Part shown: positions 1 to 4,982 of the stretch, in pieces | Layout of the letters: each line of letters begins with the position of its first letter | How positions within the stretch are numbered: position 1 is the stretch's first letter | NCBI GenBank assembly: GCA_947629295.1 | Contig: CANRDH010000115.1 | Coordinates: 1-5,691 of the forward strand | Direction of reading: 5' to 3' | DNA: 5,691 bases | From: an uncultured Clostridia bacterium | Lineage (GTDB): Bacteria > Bacillota > Clostridia > Oscillospirales > Acutalibacteraceae | The notes under the pieces: model-generated | The model's input: the letters and a program-made list of their open reading frames with translations, nothing else | What the model was told of the DNA's origin: nothing | Database searches by the model: none | Program-made: the position numbers and the translations under genes

Positions 1-33
1 ATGGGTACGATCAAACCGATTAACTATTTTATA

Positions 34-60
34 TTTATAGCCTGATTTTTTGGCTATAAA
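34..60. repeat. Perfect 9-bp inverted repeat upstream of the PpiC lipoprotein gene
   Basis: TTTATAGCC (34-42) and GGCTATAAA (52-60) are exact reverse complements around a 9-nt loop containing a T6 run. The element ends 10 nt before the Shine-Dalgarno sequence of the downstream gene. The stem is AT-rich and no T-tract follows on the plus strand, so it is a poor intrinsic terminator. A 5' UTR hairpin, a protein-binding operator, or a weak end to an upstream transcript are all possible. I see no convincing -35/-10 pair in the first 84 bases, so the gene's promoter may lie outside the window. Confidence 0.4.
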
Positions 61-84
61 CATATTATACGAGGAGAGTATAAA

Positions 85-1632
85 ATGAATAAACTTATTT
101 CATTAAAGAGGCGTGCAGCCGCCTCATTGGCTGCCGCTGCGTTGCTTATAACGGTTCCTCTTGCAGGATGCAGTAAGACCAATGACGACGGAAGCGGCAG
201 AAACGAATCCGCTGTTTCTGAGGTCAAAACAAAATTTGGTGACGGTATAGCTGTTAAATCTGATAATTATAAGGTCAGCTATAATGTAATGGAGTATCTT
301 ATGAACTATATGGTTCAGGAATACTACGGCTCCTACGGTTCATCGGATTTTGATTTGTCTAAGGACCTCAAAAAACAATATTACGATGAAGAAAATAAAA
401 TTACATGGTATGATTATTTTTATGATCAGACGATAAATTATGTAACTCGTATAATGGTGTTTGCAGAGGGAGGCAAAGCTGAGGGCCTTAAGCTCAGTGA
501 TGAAGAACTGGAGCAGCTTAACCAATCCTTTGAGCAAATAGAATCCATTGCCGCTGAGAGCAGTATGACGCTTGAGGAATTTATAGCGAACGAGTACGGC
601 GGTAAGGTAACAAAGGAGGAGGTCGAGGAAATACAGAAAATGACCGTCCTCGCAAGGGATTATAATAATTATGTCATTGATAGCTTTAAGTATACCGATG
701 AGGACTATGAAAAGCAGTATGAGGAGAATAAGAACGAGTATATTGTTTCCGATTATCTTATTTATAGCTTTGCATATTCCGAGAATGAATCAAGCGGCAG
801 TGTTAAGAAGGAAGTTGCAAAGGAAAATGCAGACGCTCTTGCAAATGCTAAAAATCAGGACGAGTTTGAGGAATATCTTGAAAAGTATTTGAGAGATAAC
901 CCTCTTAACGTGTCACTGCCGACTTCATCAGAATCATCGGTAACTGAGGAAGATTTTAACGCCGGTATAGTGGCGGCAATAGATGCGGCGAATAATGAAA
1001 AGGTTCCATATAATGACAGCAACGAATGTTATAGATGGATATTCAGCGAAGACAGGAAAGAGAATGATATTGTTGTAATAGATGAAAATAGTGCTTATAA
1101 TGTTATTCTTGTTACAAAGCCGTCTTATCGTGACGAATCGCCAACACGGAATATCCGTCATATACTCGTGCAGTTCGGTACAGAGGATGACGCCGATGCA
1201 AAGGCTAAGGAAAGCGCCGATAAGATATATCAGGAATGGAAATCGGGTGACAAAACGGAGGAGACCTTTGCACAGCTCGCCAATAAATACAGTGAGGACC
1301 CCGGCTCCAACACAAACGGCGGCTTGTATGAGAACGTGACCGAGGGATATATGGTTGAAGCTTTCAATGACTGGATGTTTGATTCGAGCCGTAAGGTTGG
1401 TGACAGTGCCATTGTAAAAACCGAGATAGGCTACCATATTATGTATTATCCGGGGCCCGGGCTTACTGCATGGCAGGTAAATGTTGACAATGATCTCAGA
1501 CAAAAGGATATAGGTGAAGAATATGAAAAAATGAAAGACAAATACAAGGTTGAATTTGATGAGGATGCTTTGAAAGAAATAGTTATAAAAACATCCGAAA
1601 GCAGTACCGGCTCAGCCGCAGAAAGCGAATAA
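85..1632 (+). CDS. PpiC-type (parvulin) peptidyl-prolyl isomerase lipoprotein, PrsA/SurA-like foldase
   Basis: This 515-residue protein is probably an extracytoplasmic foldase anchored to the outer face of the membrane, catalysing cis-trans isomerisation of prolyl bonds in secreted proteins. The N-terminus is a type II signal peptide: basic residues K3, K8, R9 and R10, a hydrophobic Ala/Leu-rich core (11-24) and a lipobox LAGC ending at C29, the expected lipidation site. A Ser/Gly/Asp-rich linker follows. Residues about 55-215 form a charged helical region of the SurA/PrsA N-domain type. A recognisable PpiC domain spans about 356-456, with RNIRHILV at its start, an FAQLANKYSEDP helix followed by GGL, and GYHIMYY at its end. 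Residues about 219-346 look like a second, degenerate parvulin domain. The start is supported by GAGGAGAG at 71-78, 6 nt before the ATG. The protein is longer than Bacillus PrsA (about 290 residues), matching the long clostridial PpiC lipoproteins. It lies alone here, convergent with the Rrf2 gene; its upstream neighbour is not visible. Confidence 0.93.
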   Translation: MNKLISLKRRAAASLAAAALLITVPLAGCSKTNDDGSGRNESAVSEVKTKFGDGIAVKSDNYKVSYNVMEYLMNYMVQEYYGSYGSSDFDLSKDLKKQYYDEENKITWYDYFYDQTINYVTRIMVFAEGGKAEGLKLSDEELEQLNQSFEQIESIAAESSMTLEEFIANEYGGKVTKEEVEEIQKMTVLARDYNNYVIDSFKYTDEDYEKQYEENKNEYIVSDYLIYSFAYSENESSGSVKKEVAKENADALANAKNQDEFEEYLEKYLRDNPLNVSLPTSSESSVTEEDFNAGIVAAIDAANNEKVPYNDSNECYRWIFSEDRKENDIVVIDENSAYNVILVTKPSYRDESPTRNIRHILVQFGTEDDADAKAKESADKIYQEWKSGDKTEETFAQLANKYSEDPGSNTNGGLYENVTEGYMVEAFNDWMFDSSRKVGDSAIVKTEIGYHIMYYPGPGLTAWQVNVDNDLRQKDIGEEYEKMKDKYKVEFDEDALKEIVIKTSESSTGSAAESE

Positions 1633-1715
1633 CGGGCGGCGCTCACCCTGTTTTGTGATGATGAGTGTGTACACGCGGGAGGTACTTTGCTTGTCGTAAA
1701 CCGTAATAAATATCG

Positions 1716-1738
1716 GGAATGCCTTTTTGAGGCACTCC
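1716..1738. other. 8-bp hairpin between convergent genes
   Basis: GGAATGCC (1716-1723) pairs with GGCACTCC (1731-1738) around a 7-nt loop. The single internal mismatch is A-C on the plus strand but U-G wobble on the minus strand. No T-tract directly follows on either strand, so it is not a clear terminator by itself. It lies 84 nt after the PpiC gene stop and beyond the stronger hairpin at 1753-1805 as seen from the rrf2 side. Confidence 0.4.
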
Positions 1739-1752
1739 TCAGTAAGAAAACG

Positions 1753-1810
1753 GCGGCATACCGACTTAAGGTTCAAATCAGACCTGTTAAGTGTCGGTAT
1801 ACCGCTTTTT
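1753..1810. terminator. Probable bidirectional intrinsic terminator for the PpiC gene (+) and the rrf2-type gene (-)
   Basis: A 13-bp stem is formed by GCGGCATACCGAC (1753-1765) and GTCGGTATACCGC (1793-1805). Additional pairing is possible inside: TTAA 1766-1769 with TTAA 1787-1790, leaving bulged bases. The stem has one C-A mismatch on the plus strand, which reads as a G-U wobble on the minus strand. TTTTT (1806-1810) follows on the plus strand; on the minus strand the stem is followed after two bases by TTTTCTT. It sits between two convergent genes, 120 nt after one stop and 28 nt after the other, so termination of both transcripts is expected. Confidence 0.75.
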
Positions 1811-1837
1811 GCAGAAACAAAAAACTGTAATCATGAA

Positions 1838-2272
1838 TCAATTTTGTATTCTGCATTCGTTATTCTCCATTTTGTTCACGATGTCCTGTAGTGTTATTCT
1901 ATTTACAACATTGTTTATAGCCTCATAGATCTGCTCCCATACATACAGGGAAATGCAGTCTGAGCTGTGGGGACATTGATTTTCGTCATCCTCAAGGCAG
2001 GCTACCGGTGCAAGGCTGCCCTCCATTGAACGGAGTATCATTCCGACAGTATATTCTTTGGGCTCTTTTGTCAGCTTATATCCCCCTTGAGCTCCTCTTG
2101 TGCTTTTTACCAGACCTGCTCTGCTAAGACAGGATATTATCTGTTCCAGATATTTGTCGGAAATGTTGATCCTTTTCGATATGCTTTTTATGGAAATGTA
2201 ATTTTCCGAATCGGTTGTTGCCAAATCTACCATGACGCGAAGTGCGTAACGTCCTTTGGTGGATATTTTCAT
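1838..2272 (-). CDS. Rrf2-family transcriptional regulator, IscR-like, with three clustered cysteines
   Basis: This 144-residue protein has the usual Rrf2-family length and start (MKISTKGRYALRVMVDLA). A winged helix-turn-helix covers about residues 1-65: the recognition-helix region ISDKYLEQIISCLSRAGLV (about 37-55) leads into the wing RGAQGGYKL (59-67). After a dimerisation helix come C92, C100 and C106 (C-X7-C-X5-C), the position where E. coli IscR carries its three [2Fe-2S] ligands (C-X5-C-X5-C). C48 and C140 are extra cysteines. Sensing of Fe-S status, redox state or nitrosative stress is therefore plausible. CymR-type Rrf2 proteins, which need a cysteine synthase partner, lack this cluster. 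The usual isc/suf/nifS neighbours of IscR are absent on this side; instead a sirtuin gene is divergent. The start is supported by AAGGGGGG (complement of 2281-2288), 8 nt before the ATG. Family assignment is firm; the cofactor is inferred. Confidence 0.93.
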   Translation of the reverse strand: MKISTKGRYALRVMVDLATTDSENYISIKSISKRINISDKYLEQIISCLSRAGLVKSTRGAQGGYKLTKEPKEYTVGMILRSMEGSLAPVACLEDDENQCPHSSDCISLYVWEQIYEAINNVVNRITLQDIVNKMENNECRIQN

Positions 2273-2344
2273 TTGGATGTCCCCCCTTATGATTATGTGC
2301 GGCTGTGTATTTGTGATTGTAAAATAATAATTTAATTCAACATA

Positions 2345-2373
2345 ATTATATTTCTTTTGTTTTCTGTTGTCAA
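2345..2373 (-). promoter_or_regulatory. Perfect SigA-type promoter for the rrf2-type gene
   Basis: Read on the minus strand, TTGACA (2373-2368) and TATAAT (2350-2345) are separated by exactly 17 bases: a full match to the housekeeping consensus. Predicted transcription start is near 2338, giving a leader of about 65 nt. The AT-rich tract just downstream of the -10 has only weak dyad symmetry, and I cannot identify a standard IscR box. The -35 lies in the 144-bp region shared with the divergent sirtuin gene, for which I see no clear promoter (TATAGT at 2394-2399 lacks a good -35 and is very close to the ribosome site). Confidence 0.85.
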
Positions 2374-2416
2374 TAACTTAGATTTGGAAGAAATATAGTG
2401 ATTAAAGGGTGATTTT

Positions 2417-3136
2417 ATGTATGATGAGCTTAAGAAAGTGATAGAAGAAAGCGAAAATATTGTATTTTTCGGAGGTGCGGGGGTTTCAACCGAAAGTGGT
2501 ATACCGGATTTCCGAAGCGTTGACGGACTATATAATCAGAAATATAAATATCCTCCCGAAACAATATTAAGTCATAGCTTTTTTATGACAAGACCGAAGG
2601 AATTTTATGATTTCTATCGTGAAAAGATGATATGTACGGACGCTCTTCCGAATAAGGCGCATATTGGTCTTGCGGAGCTTGAAAAGCAGGGAAAACTCAA
2701 GGCTGTTGTTACGCAGAATATTGACGGTCTGCATCAGCTTGCAGGGAGCAAAAGGGTATATGAGCTGCACGGCTCGATCCTCAGAAATTACTGCATGAAG
2801 TGTCATAAATTCTATGACCTGACGGCCATAACAGAAAGCGAAGGTATACCGAAATGCTCCTGCGGGGGTATAATCAAGCCTGATGTTGTCCTATACGAGG
2901 AGGGGCTGGATGACCGGACGGTCAGAAGCTCAGTAATGGCTATATCGGATGCAGACGTGCTTATAATAGGCGGAACATCACTTAACGTATATCCGGCGGC
3001 GGGCTTTCTGAATTATTTTAGAGGAAATAAAATTGTACTTCTGAATAAATCCGAAACTCCATTTGATAAAAATGCCGATATTGTAATACGTGACCCGATA
3101 GGTCAGGTGCTTGGCAGTGTGATGGATCTGAAATGA
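2417..3136 (+). CDS. SIR2-family NAD-dependent protein deacylase (sirtuin)
   Basis: This 239-residue cytoplasmic enzyme should remove acyl groups from lysines using NAD, releasing nicotinamide and O-acyl-ADP-ribose. The NAD-binding signature GGAGVSTESGIPDFRS is at 19-34, TQNIDGLHQ at 99-107 and the catalytic histidine is H118 in ELHGS. A structural zinc site is visible as C126-X2-C129 and C147-X-C149, followed by PDVVLYEE (155-162). GGTSLNVYPAAG (185-196) forms the second Rossmann segment. Length and motifs are complete, so the protein is probably active. The sequence after GLYNQ lacks the class III (CobB/SIRT5) pattern I would expect and resembles Gram-positive class U sirtuins; the acyl preference cannot be read from sequence. 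The start is supported by AAAGGGTGA at 2404-2412. The gene is divergent from the Rrf2-type regulator, which suggests but does not prove co-regulation. Confidence 0.95.
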   Translation: MYDELKKVIEESENIVFFGGAGVSTESGIPDFRSVDGLYNQKYKYPPETILSHSFFMTRPKEFYDFYREKMICTDALPNKAHIGLAELEKQGKLKAVVTQNIDGLHQLAGSKRVYELHGSILRNYCMKCHKFYDLTAITESEGIPKCSCGGIIKPDVVLYEEGLDDRTVRSSVMAISDADVLIIGGTSLNVYPAAGFLNYFRGNKIVLLNKSETPFDKNADIVIRDPIGQVLGSVMDLK

Positions 3137-3145
3137 GGTAAATAT

Positions 3146-3241
3146 GTGAACACAGTAAAAAGGCAGCCGCCGTACCCCAAAAAGGCACGGCGGATTTTTA
3201 TACCTGATATGGAAAAACCGGACACGGACTGTGATGATTAA
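3146..3241 (+). CDS. Possible 31-residue small protein downstream of the sirtuin gene
   Basis: A GTG start at 3146 opens 31 sense codons ending in TAA at 3239-3241. GAGG (3135-3138) overlaps the sirtuin stop and sits 7 nt before the GTG, so translational coupling would be possible. The predicted peptide is basic and proline-rich at the start (KRQPPYPKKARR, residues 5-16) and acidic at the end (DMEKPDTDCDD). I recognise no family. Against it, a terminator-like hairpin (3167-3199) lies inside the reading frame, the start is GTG, and such short frames arise by chance. The ORF would be transcribed fully only if termination occurs at the second hairpin (3258-3297). Confidence 0.25.
   Translation: MNTVKRQPPYPKKARRIFIPDMEKPDTDCDD
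3167..3199. terminator. Intrinsic terminator-like hairpin after the sirtuin gene
   Basis: CCGCCGT (3167-3173) pairs perfectly with ACGGCGG (3187-3193), and CC/GG pairs can extend it inward past one A-C mismatch that becomes U-G on the minus strand. ATTTTTA follows on the plus strand (3194-3200). On the minus strand the stem is followed by CTGCC and then TTTTT. It lies 31 nt after the sirtuin stop, a normal terminator position, but inside the possible small ORF. Confidence 0.65.
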
Positions 3242-3257
3242 ATAACGGCACAAAACT

Positions 3258-3297
3258 AATTCCCCGAAGTCGGAGGCAGACCTCGAGGAATTTTTTT
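3258..3297. terminator. Strong hairpin between convergent sirtuin and xre genes, probable bidirectional terminator
   Basis: The arms 3258-3271 and 3279-3292 form a 14-position stem with a 7-nt loop. On the plus strand there are two mismatches (C3264-A3286 and A3268-C3282), and TTTTTTT runs through 3291-3297. On the minus strand both mismatches become G-U or U-G wobbles, so all 14 positions pair, followed by AGTTTTG. It lies 36 nt beyond the xre stop, as expected for the xre terminator, and can also stop read-through from the sirtuin side. Confidence 0.75.
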
Positions 3298-3327
3298 ATT
3301 CTTACAGAACCGATATTTTTAGAATGT

Positions 3328-3654
3328 TTAATCAAAGTAGCTGTCTGTCAGAATTGAAACAACATTTTTTTGTTTTGGCGACAACCTGCGGTATTTATCG
3401 ATTAGAACCGCCTCGTCCTGATTAAGGTCATAGCGAACGAGGGATTCAATTACATGATCTATATCCGTATGACCTACGAGATAATCGACAGATGTATTGA
3501 AATATTCAGCTAATTTTATCAGGGTTTGTATATCCGGCTCGATTTTATGGTTTTCATATTTGTTTATCGACTGTTGAGTAACGCCTATAATATCGGCTAA
3601 TTGCTGTTGACTGACCTTATTTTTGTTTCGTAATAATTTTAAATTTTGTACCAT
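3328..3654 (-). CDS. XRE (Cro/C1-type) helix-turn-helix transcriptional regulator
   Basis: This is a 108-residue DNA-binding protein, probably the repressor of the divergent SPFH operon. A Cro/C1 helix-turn-helix occupies about residues 4-60: LKLLRNKNKVSQQQLADIIGV, the recognition helix region TQQSINKYENHKIEP, then TLIKLAEYFNTSVDYLVG. The C-terminal part (about 76-104) has the helical 'LIDKYRRLSPKQKNVVSIL' pattern common in small XRE regulators, probably for dimerisation. No metal or ligand domain and no protease-sensitive LexA-like tail are visible, so the inducing signal is unknown. I chose ATG at 3654, because AAGGGTGGT (complement of 3662-3670) lies 7 nt upstream of it. A longer frame from a GTG at 3684 would add ten residues but has AAAGG directly against the start codon. 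The layout, divergent and single-gene with palindromes between, is typical of an autoregulated local repressor. Confidence 0.9.
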   Translation of the reverse strand: MVQNLKLLRNKNKVSQQQLADIIGVTQQSINKYENHKIEPDIQTLIKLAEYFNTSVDYLVGHTDIDHVIESLVRYDLNQDEAVLIDKYRRLSPKQKNVVSILTDSYFD

Positions 3655-3660
3655 GTCCAC

Positions 3661-3670
3661 ACCACCCTTA
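3661..3670 (-). promoter_or_regulatory. Ribosome binding site that fixes the xre start
   Basis: On the minus strand TAAGGGTGGT ends 6 nt before ATG 3654. It lies inside the longer GTG-initiated frame, which argues for the internal ATG as the true start. Confidence 0.7.
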
Positions 3671-3698
3671 ATAGATAATAACACCTTTGGATTGTCAA

Positions 3699-3727
3699 AT
3701 AAAAATACTTAATGTTGTTATTGACAA
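3699..3727 (-). promoter_or_regulatory. Candidate xre promoter, overlapping the operon promoter
   Basis: On the minus strand TTGTCA (3727-3722) and TTTTAT (3704-3699) are 17 bases apart, matching 5/6 and 4/6 of consensus. The -35 overlaps the -35 of the plus-strand promoter almost base for base because TTGACAA/TTGTCAA are complementary. An alternative is TTGACA (3698-3693) with TCTATT (3675-3670), also 17 apart, but it would put the start right at the ribosome site. Either arrangement lies close enough to the palindromes for autoregulation. Confidence 0.4.
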
Positions 3728-3741
3728 CAACTTATAGTTGT
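3714..3741. promoter_or_regulatory. Palindromic operator cluster, probable XRE repressor binding site
   Basis: Four ACAAC/GTTGT half-sites are packed into 28 bp: GTTGT 3714-3718, ACAAC 3724-3728, ACAAC 3727-3731 and GTTGT 3737-3741. ACAACT-TAT-AGTTGT (3727-3741) is a perfect 6-bp dyad filling the promoter spacer. GTTGTT (3714-3719) and AACAAC (3726-3731) form a second perfect dyad over the -35. Binding would block both divergent promoters. The identity of the binder as the adjacent XRE protein is inferred from position. Confidence 0.65.
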
Positions 3742-3749
3742 GATATAAT
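3721..3749 (+). promoter_or_regulatory. Perfect SigA promoter with extended -10 for the SPFH operon
   Basis: TTGACA (3721-3726), a 17-bp spacer and TATAAT (3744-3749) match consensus fully, and TG at 3741-3742 adds an extended -10. Predicted start is near 3756, leaving a leader of about 175 nt before the SPFH gene. Such a strong promoter with a palindrome in its spacer suggests high expression once repression is lifted. Confidence 0.85.
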
Positions 3750-3756
3750 GCTATTG

Positions 3757-3932
3757 TATTAAAGTTCAAAATTACGAACAAATTTTTATTTGGGACAATT
3801 GGGAATTTGTACGCTGTCATTAATTAAAGTATTTACTTATAAATTTTGTTAATAGTATTTTTTAAAAGATACTCTTGTATGGTTATTATGGATAGATAAT
3901 GCTTTAAAAACTTATTTTGAGGGATGACAAAG
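3757..3932 (+). other. Long AT-rich leader of the SPFH operon
   Basis: About 175 nt separate the predicted transcription start from the SPFH start codon. It contains a 7-bp inverted repeat, ACAAATT 3778-3784 with AATTTGT 3804-3810, around a 19-nt loop. It also contains an 8-bp AU-rich hairpin at 3854-3873. No T-tract follows either stem, no riboswitch class is recognisable, and the only short frame (ATG 3879, six codons) has no ribosome site. Confidence 0.4.
3919..3923 (+). promoter_or_regulatory. Ribosome binding site that fixes the SPFH start
   Basis: GAGGG ends directly against the ATG at 3924, leaving no spacer, but is 9 nt from the ATG at 3933. The second ATG also begins MAVIDVV, the N-terminus I know from this family, so 3933 is preferred. 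Confidence 0.65.
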
Positions 3933-4982
3933 ATGGCTGTAATTGATGTTGTAAGATTTGATGGTTTAAAAAATCGTGATTGGCTGATTTTTAAATATCC
4001 ATCTGAAGAATTGGTACTCGGAGCTCAGTTGATTGTGCAGGAGGGACAGGCTGCAGTCTTTGTAAGCAGTGGCAGGGTGGCTGATGTTTTTAATGCAGGA
4101 ACCTATACACTATCCACGAAAAATTTACCAATTCTAAAAGGTTTGGTAAATCTCCCTTTTGGACATAGGACACCGTTTAGTGCGGAAGTGTATTTTATTA
4201 ATACTACTCTCAGAATGGAGATTAACTGGGGAACTATAAATCCAATACAGTTGATCGATCCTAAGTATTATGTTAAGCTACGTATTCGAGCTTTCGGTCA
4301 GATGGGACTGCGTACCCGAGATGTAACGACCTTATTCAGGGAATTGATTGGTGGTATGCAAAAAAATGACATAGTTAAGTTTGATAAGATACGAGATTAT
4401 TATAAGGGAATACTTGTAATTAAGGCAAAGTCAGCGATATCCTATGCTATTATTACTAATAAAATATCAGCGTTGGAAATATCTGCAAAACTTGAGGAAC
4501 TGTCCGAAAAAGTAAAGGGAGAGATAACTCCCGAATTTGAGAAGTACGGACTTTCTGTATCTAATTTTTATATTCAGTCCATAAATTTTCCTGATGAGGA
4601 TTTTGAAAAAATTAATAAAATTCTTGAGGATAAGGCTGCGTTTGAGATTATGGGAGATGGCAGATATACTACTAAAAGGTCGTTTGACGTTTATGAAGGG
4701 GCAGCTAATAATCAAAACGGTGCGGCCGGTGCATTTGCGGCAGGCGGTATTGGACTTGGTGCGGCAATTGGAATCGGCACGGCTATGAATCGGACAATAG
4801 GAAATCCTATTGGAAAAGAAGAAACAAAAAATTGTATATCTTGTAATGCGAGTATGTCAGTCAATGCAAGATTTTGTCCACAGTGTGGATTTAATAACAG
4901 TGATATTATCTGTGAGTGTGGTAATAAATTGTCTCCGAACATAAAATTTTGCCCACAATGTGGAAAGAAGGTTGAGCAGTAA
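3933..4982 (+). CDS. SPFH (band-7, YdjI/'virion core protein'-like) protein with two C-terminal zinc ribbons
   Basis: This 349-residue protein probably binds the cytoplasmic face of the membrane and forms an oligomeric scaffold, as SPFH proteins do. The N-terminal part (MAVIDVVRFDG ... WLIFKYPSEELVLGAQLIVQEGQAAVF ... GTYTLSTKNLPIL) is the hallmark of the YdjI-type SPFH family, with the domain extending to about residue 240. It lacks the N-terminal membrane hairpin of flotillins. Residues about 256-288 are rich in Gly and Ala with a hydrophobic stretch (FAAGGIGLGAAIGIGTA), possibly membrane-inserting or self-associating. Two zinc ribbons end the protein: C301-X2-C304 with C315-X2-C318, and C327-X-C329 with C340-X2-C343. 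The start at 3933 follows from ribosome-site spacing; ATG 3924 would add three residues. The stop overlaps the next start by one base. In B. subtilis, YdjI works with YdjG, YdjH and the PspA homologue YdjF at the envelope; a comparable role is inferred. Confidence 0.88.
   Translation: MAVIDVVRFDGLKNRDWLIFKYPSEELVLGAQLIVQEGQAAVFVSSGRVADVFNAGTYTLSTKNLPILKGLVNLPFGHRTPFSAEVYFINTTLRMEINWGTINPIQLIDPKYYVKLRIRAFGQMGLRTRDVTTLFRELIGGMQKNDIVKFDKIRDYYKGILVIKAKSAISYAIITNKISALEISAKLEELSEKVKGEITPEFEKYGLSVSNFYIQSINFPDEDFEKINKILEDKAAFEIMGDGRYTTKRSFDVYEGAANNQNGAAGAFAAGGIGLGAAIGIGTAMNRTIGNPIGKEETKNCISCNASMSVNARFCPQCGFNNSDIICECGNKLSPNIKFCPQCGKKVEQ

Noticed and set aside
1..45. Possible tail of an upstream gene in frame with position 1, ending TGA at 43-45
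   Set aside because: All three frames close within 45 bases, and fourteen codons with no recognisable motif cannot be told from intergenic sequence.
934..1503. Long open frame of 189 codons on the minus strand inside the PpiC gene
   Set aside because: It lies fully antisense to a gene with a signal peptide and clear PpiC motifs, has no recognisable domain and no reason to be coding.
1768..1785. GGTTCAAATC, resembling a tRNA T-loop
   Set aside because: No acceptor, D or anticodon arms fit around it; it is the loop of the terminator hairpin.
2289..2344. Search for an IscR- or CymR-type operator in the rrf2 leader
   Set aside because: Only loose AT-rich symmetry is present, with no match to the motifs I know.
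3655..3684. Ten-residue N-terminal extension of the XRE protein from a GTG start
   Set aside because: Ribosome-site spacing fits the ATG at 3654 and not the GTG, and the extension would be encoded by the ribosome site itself.
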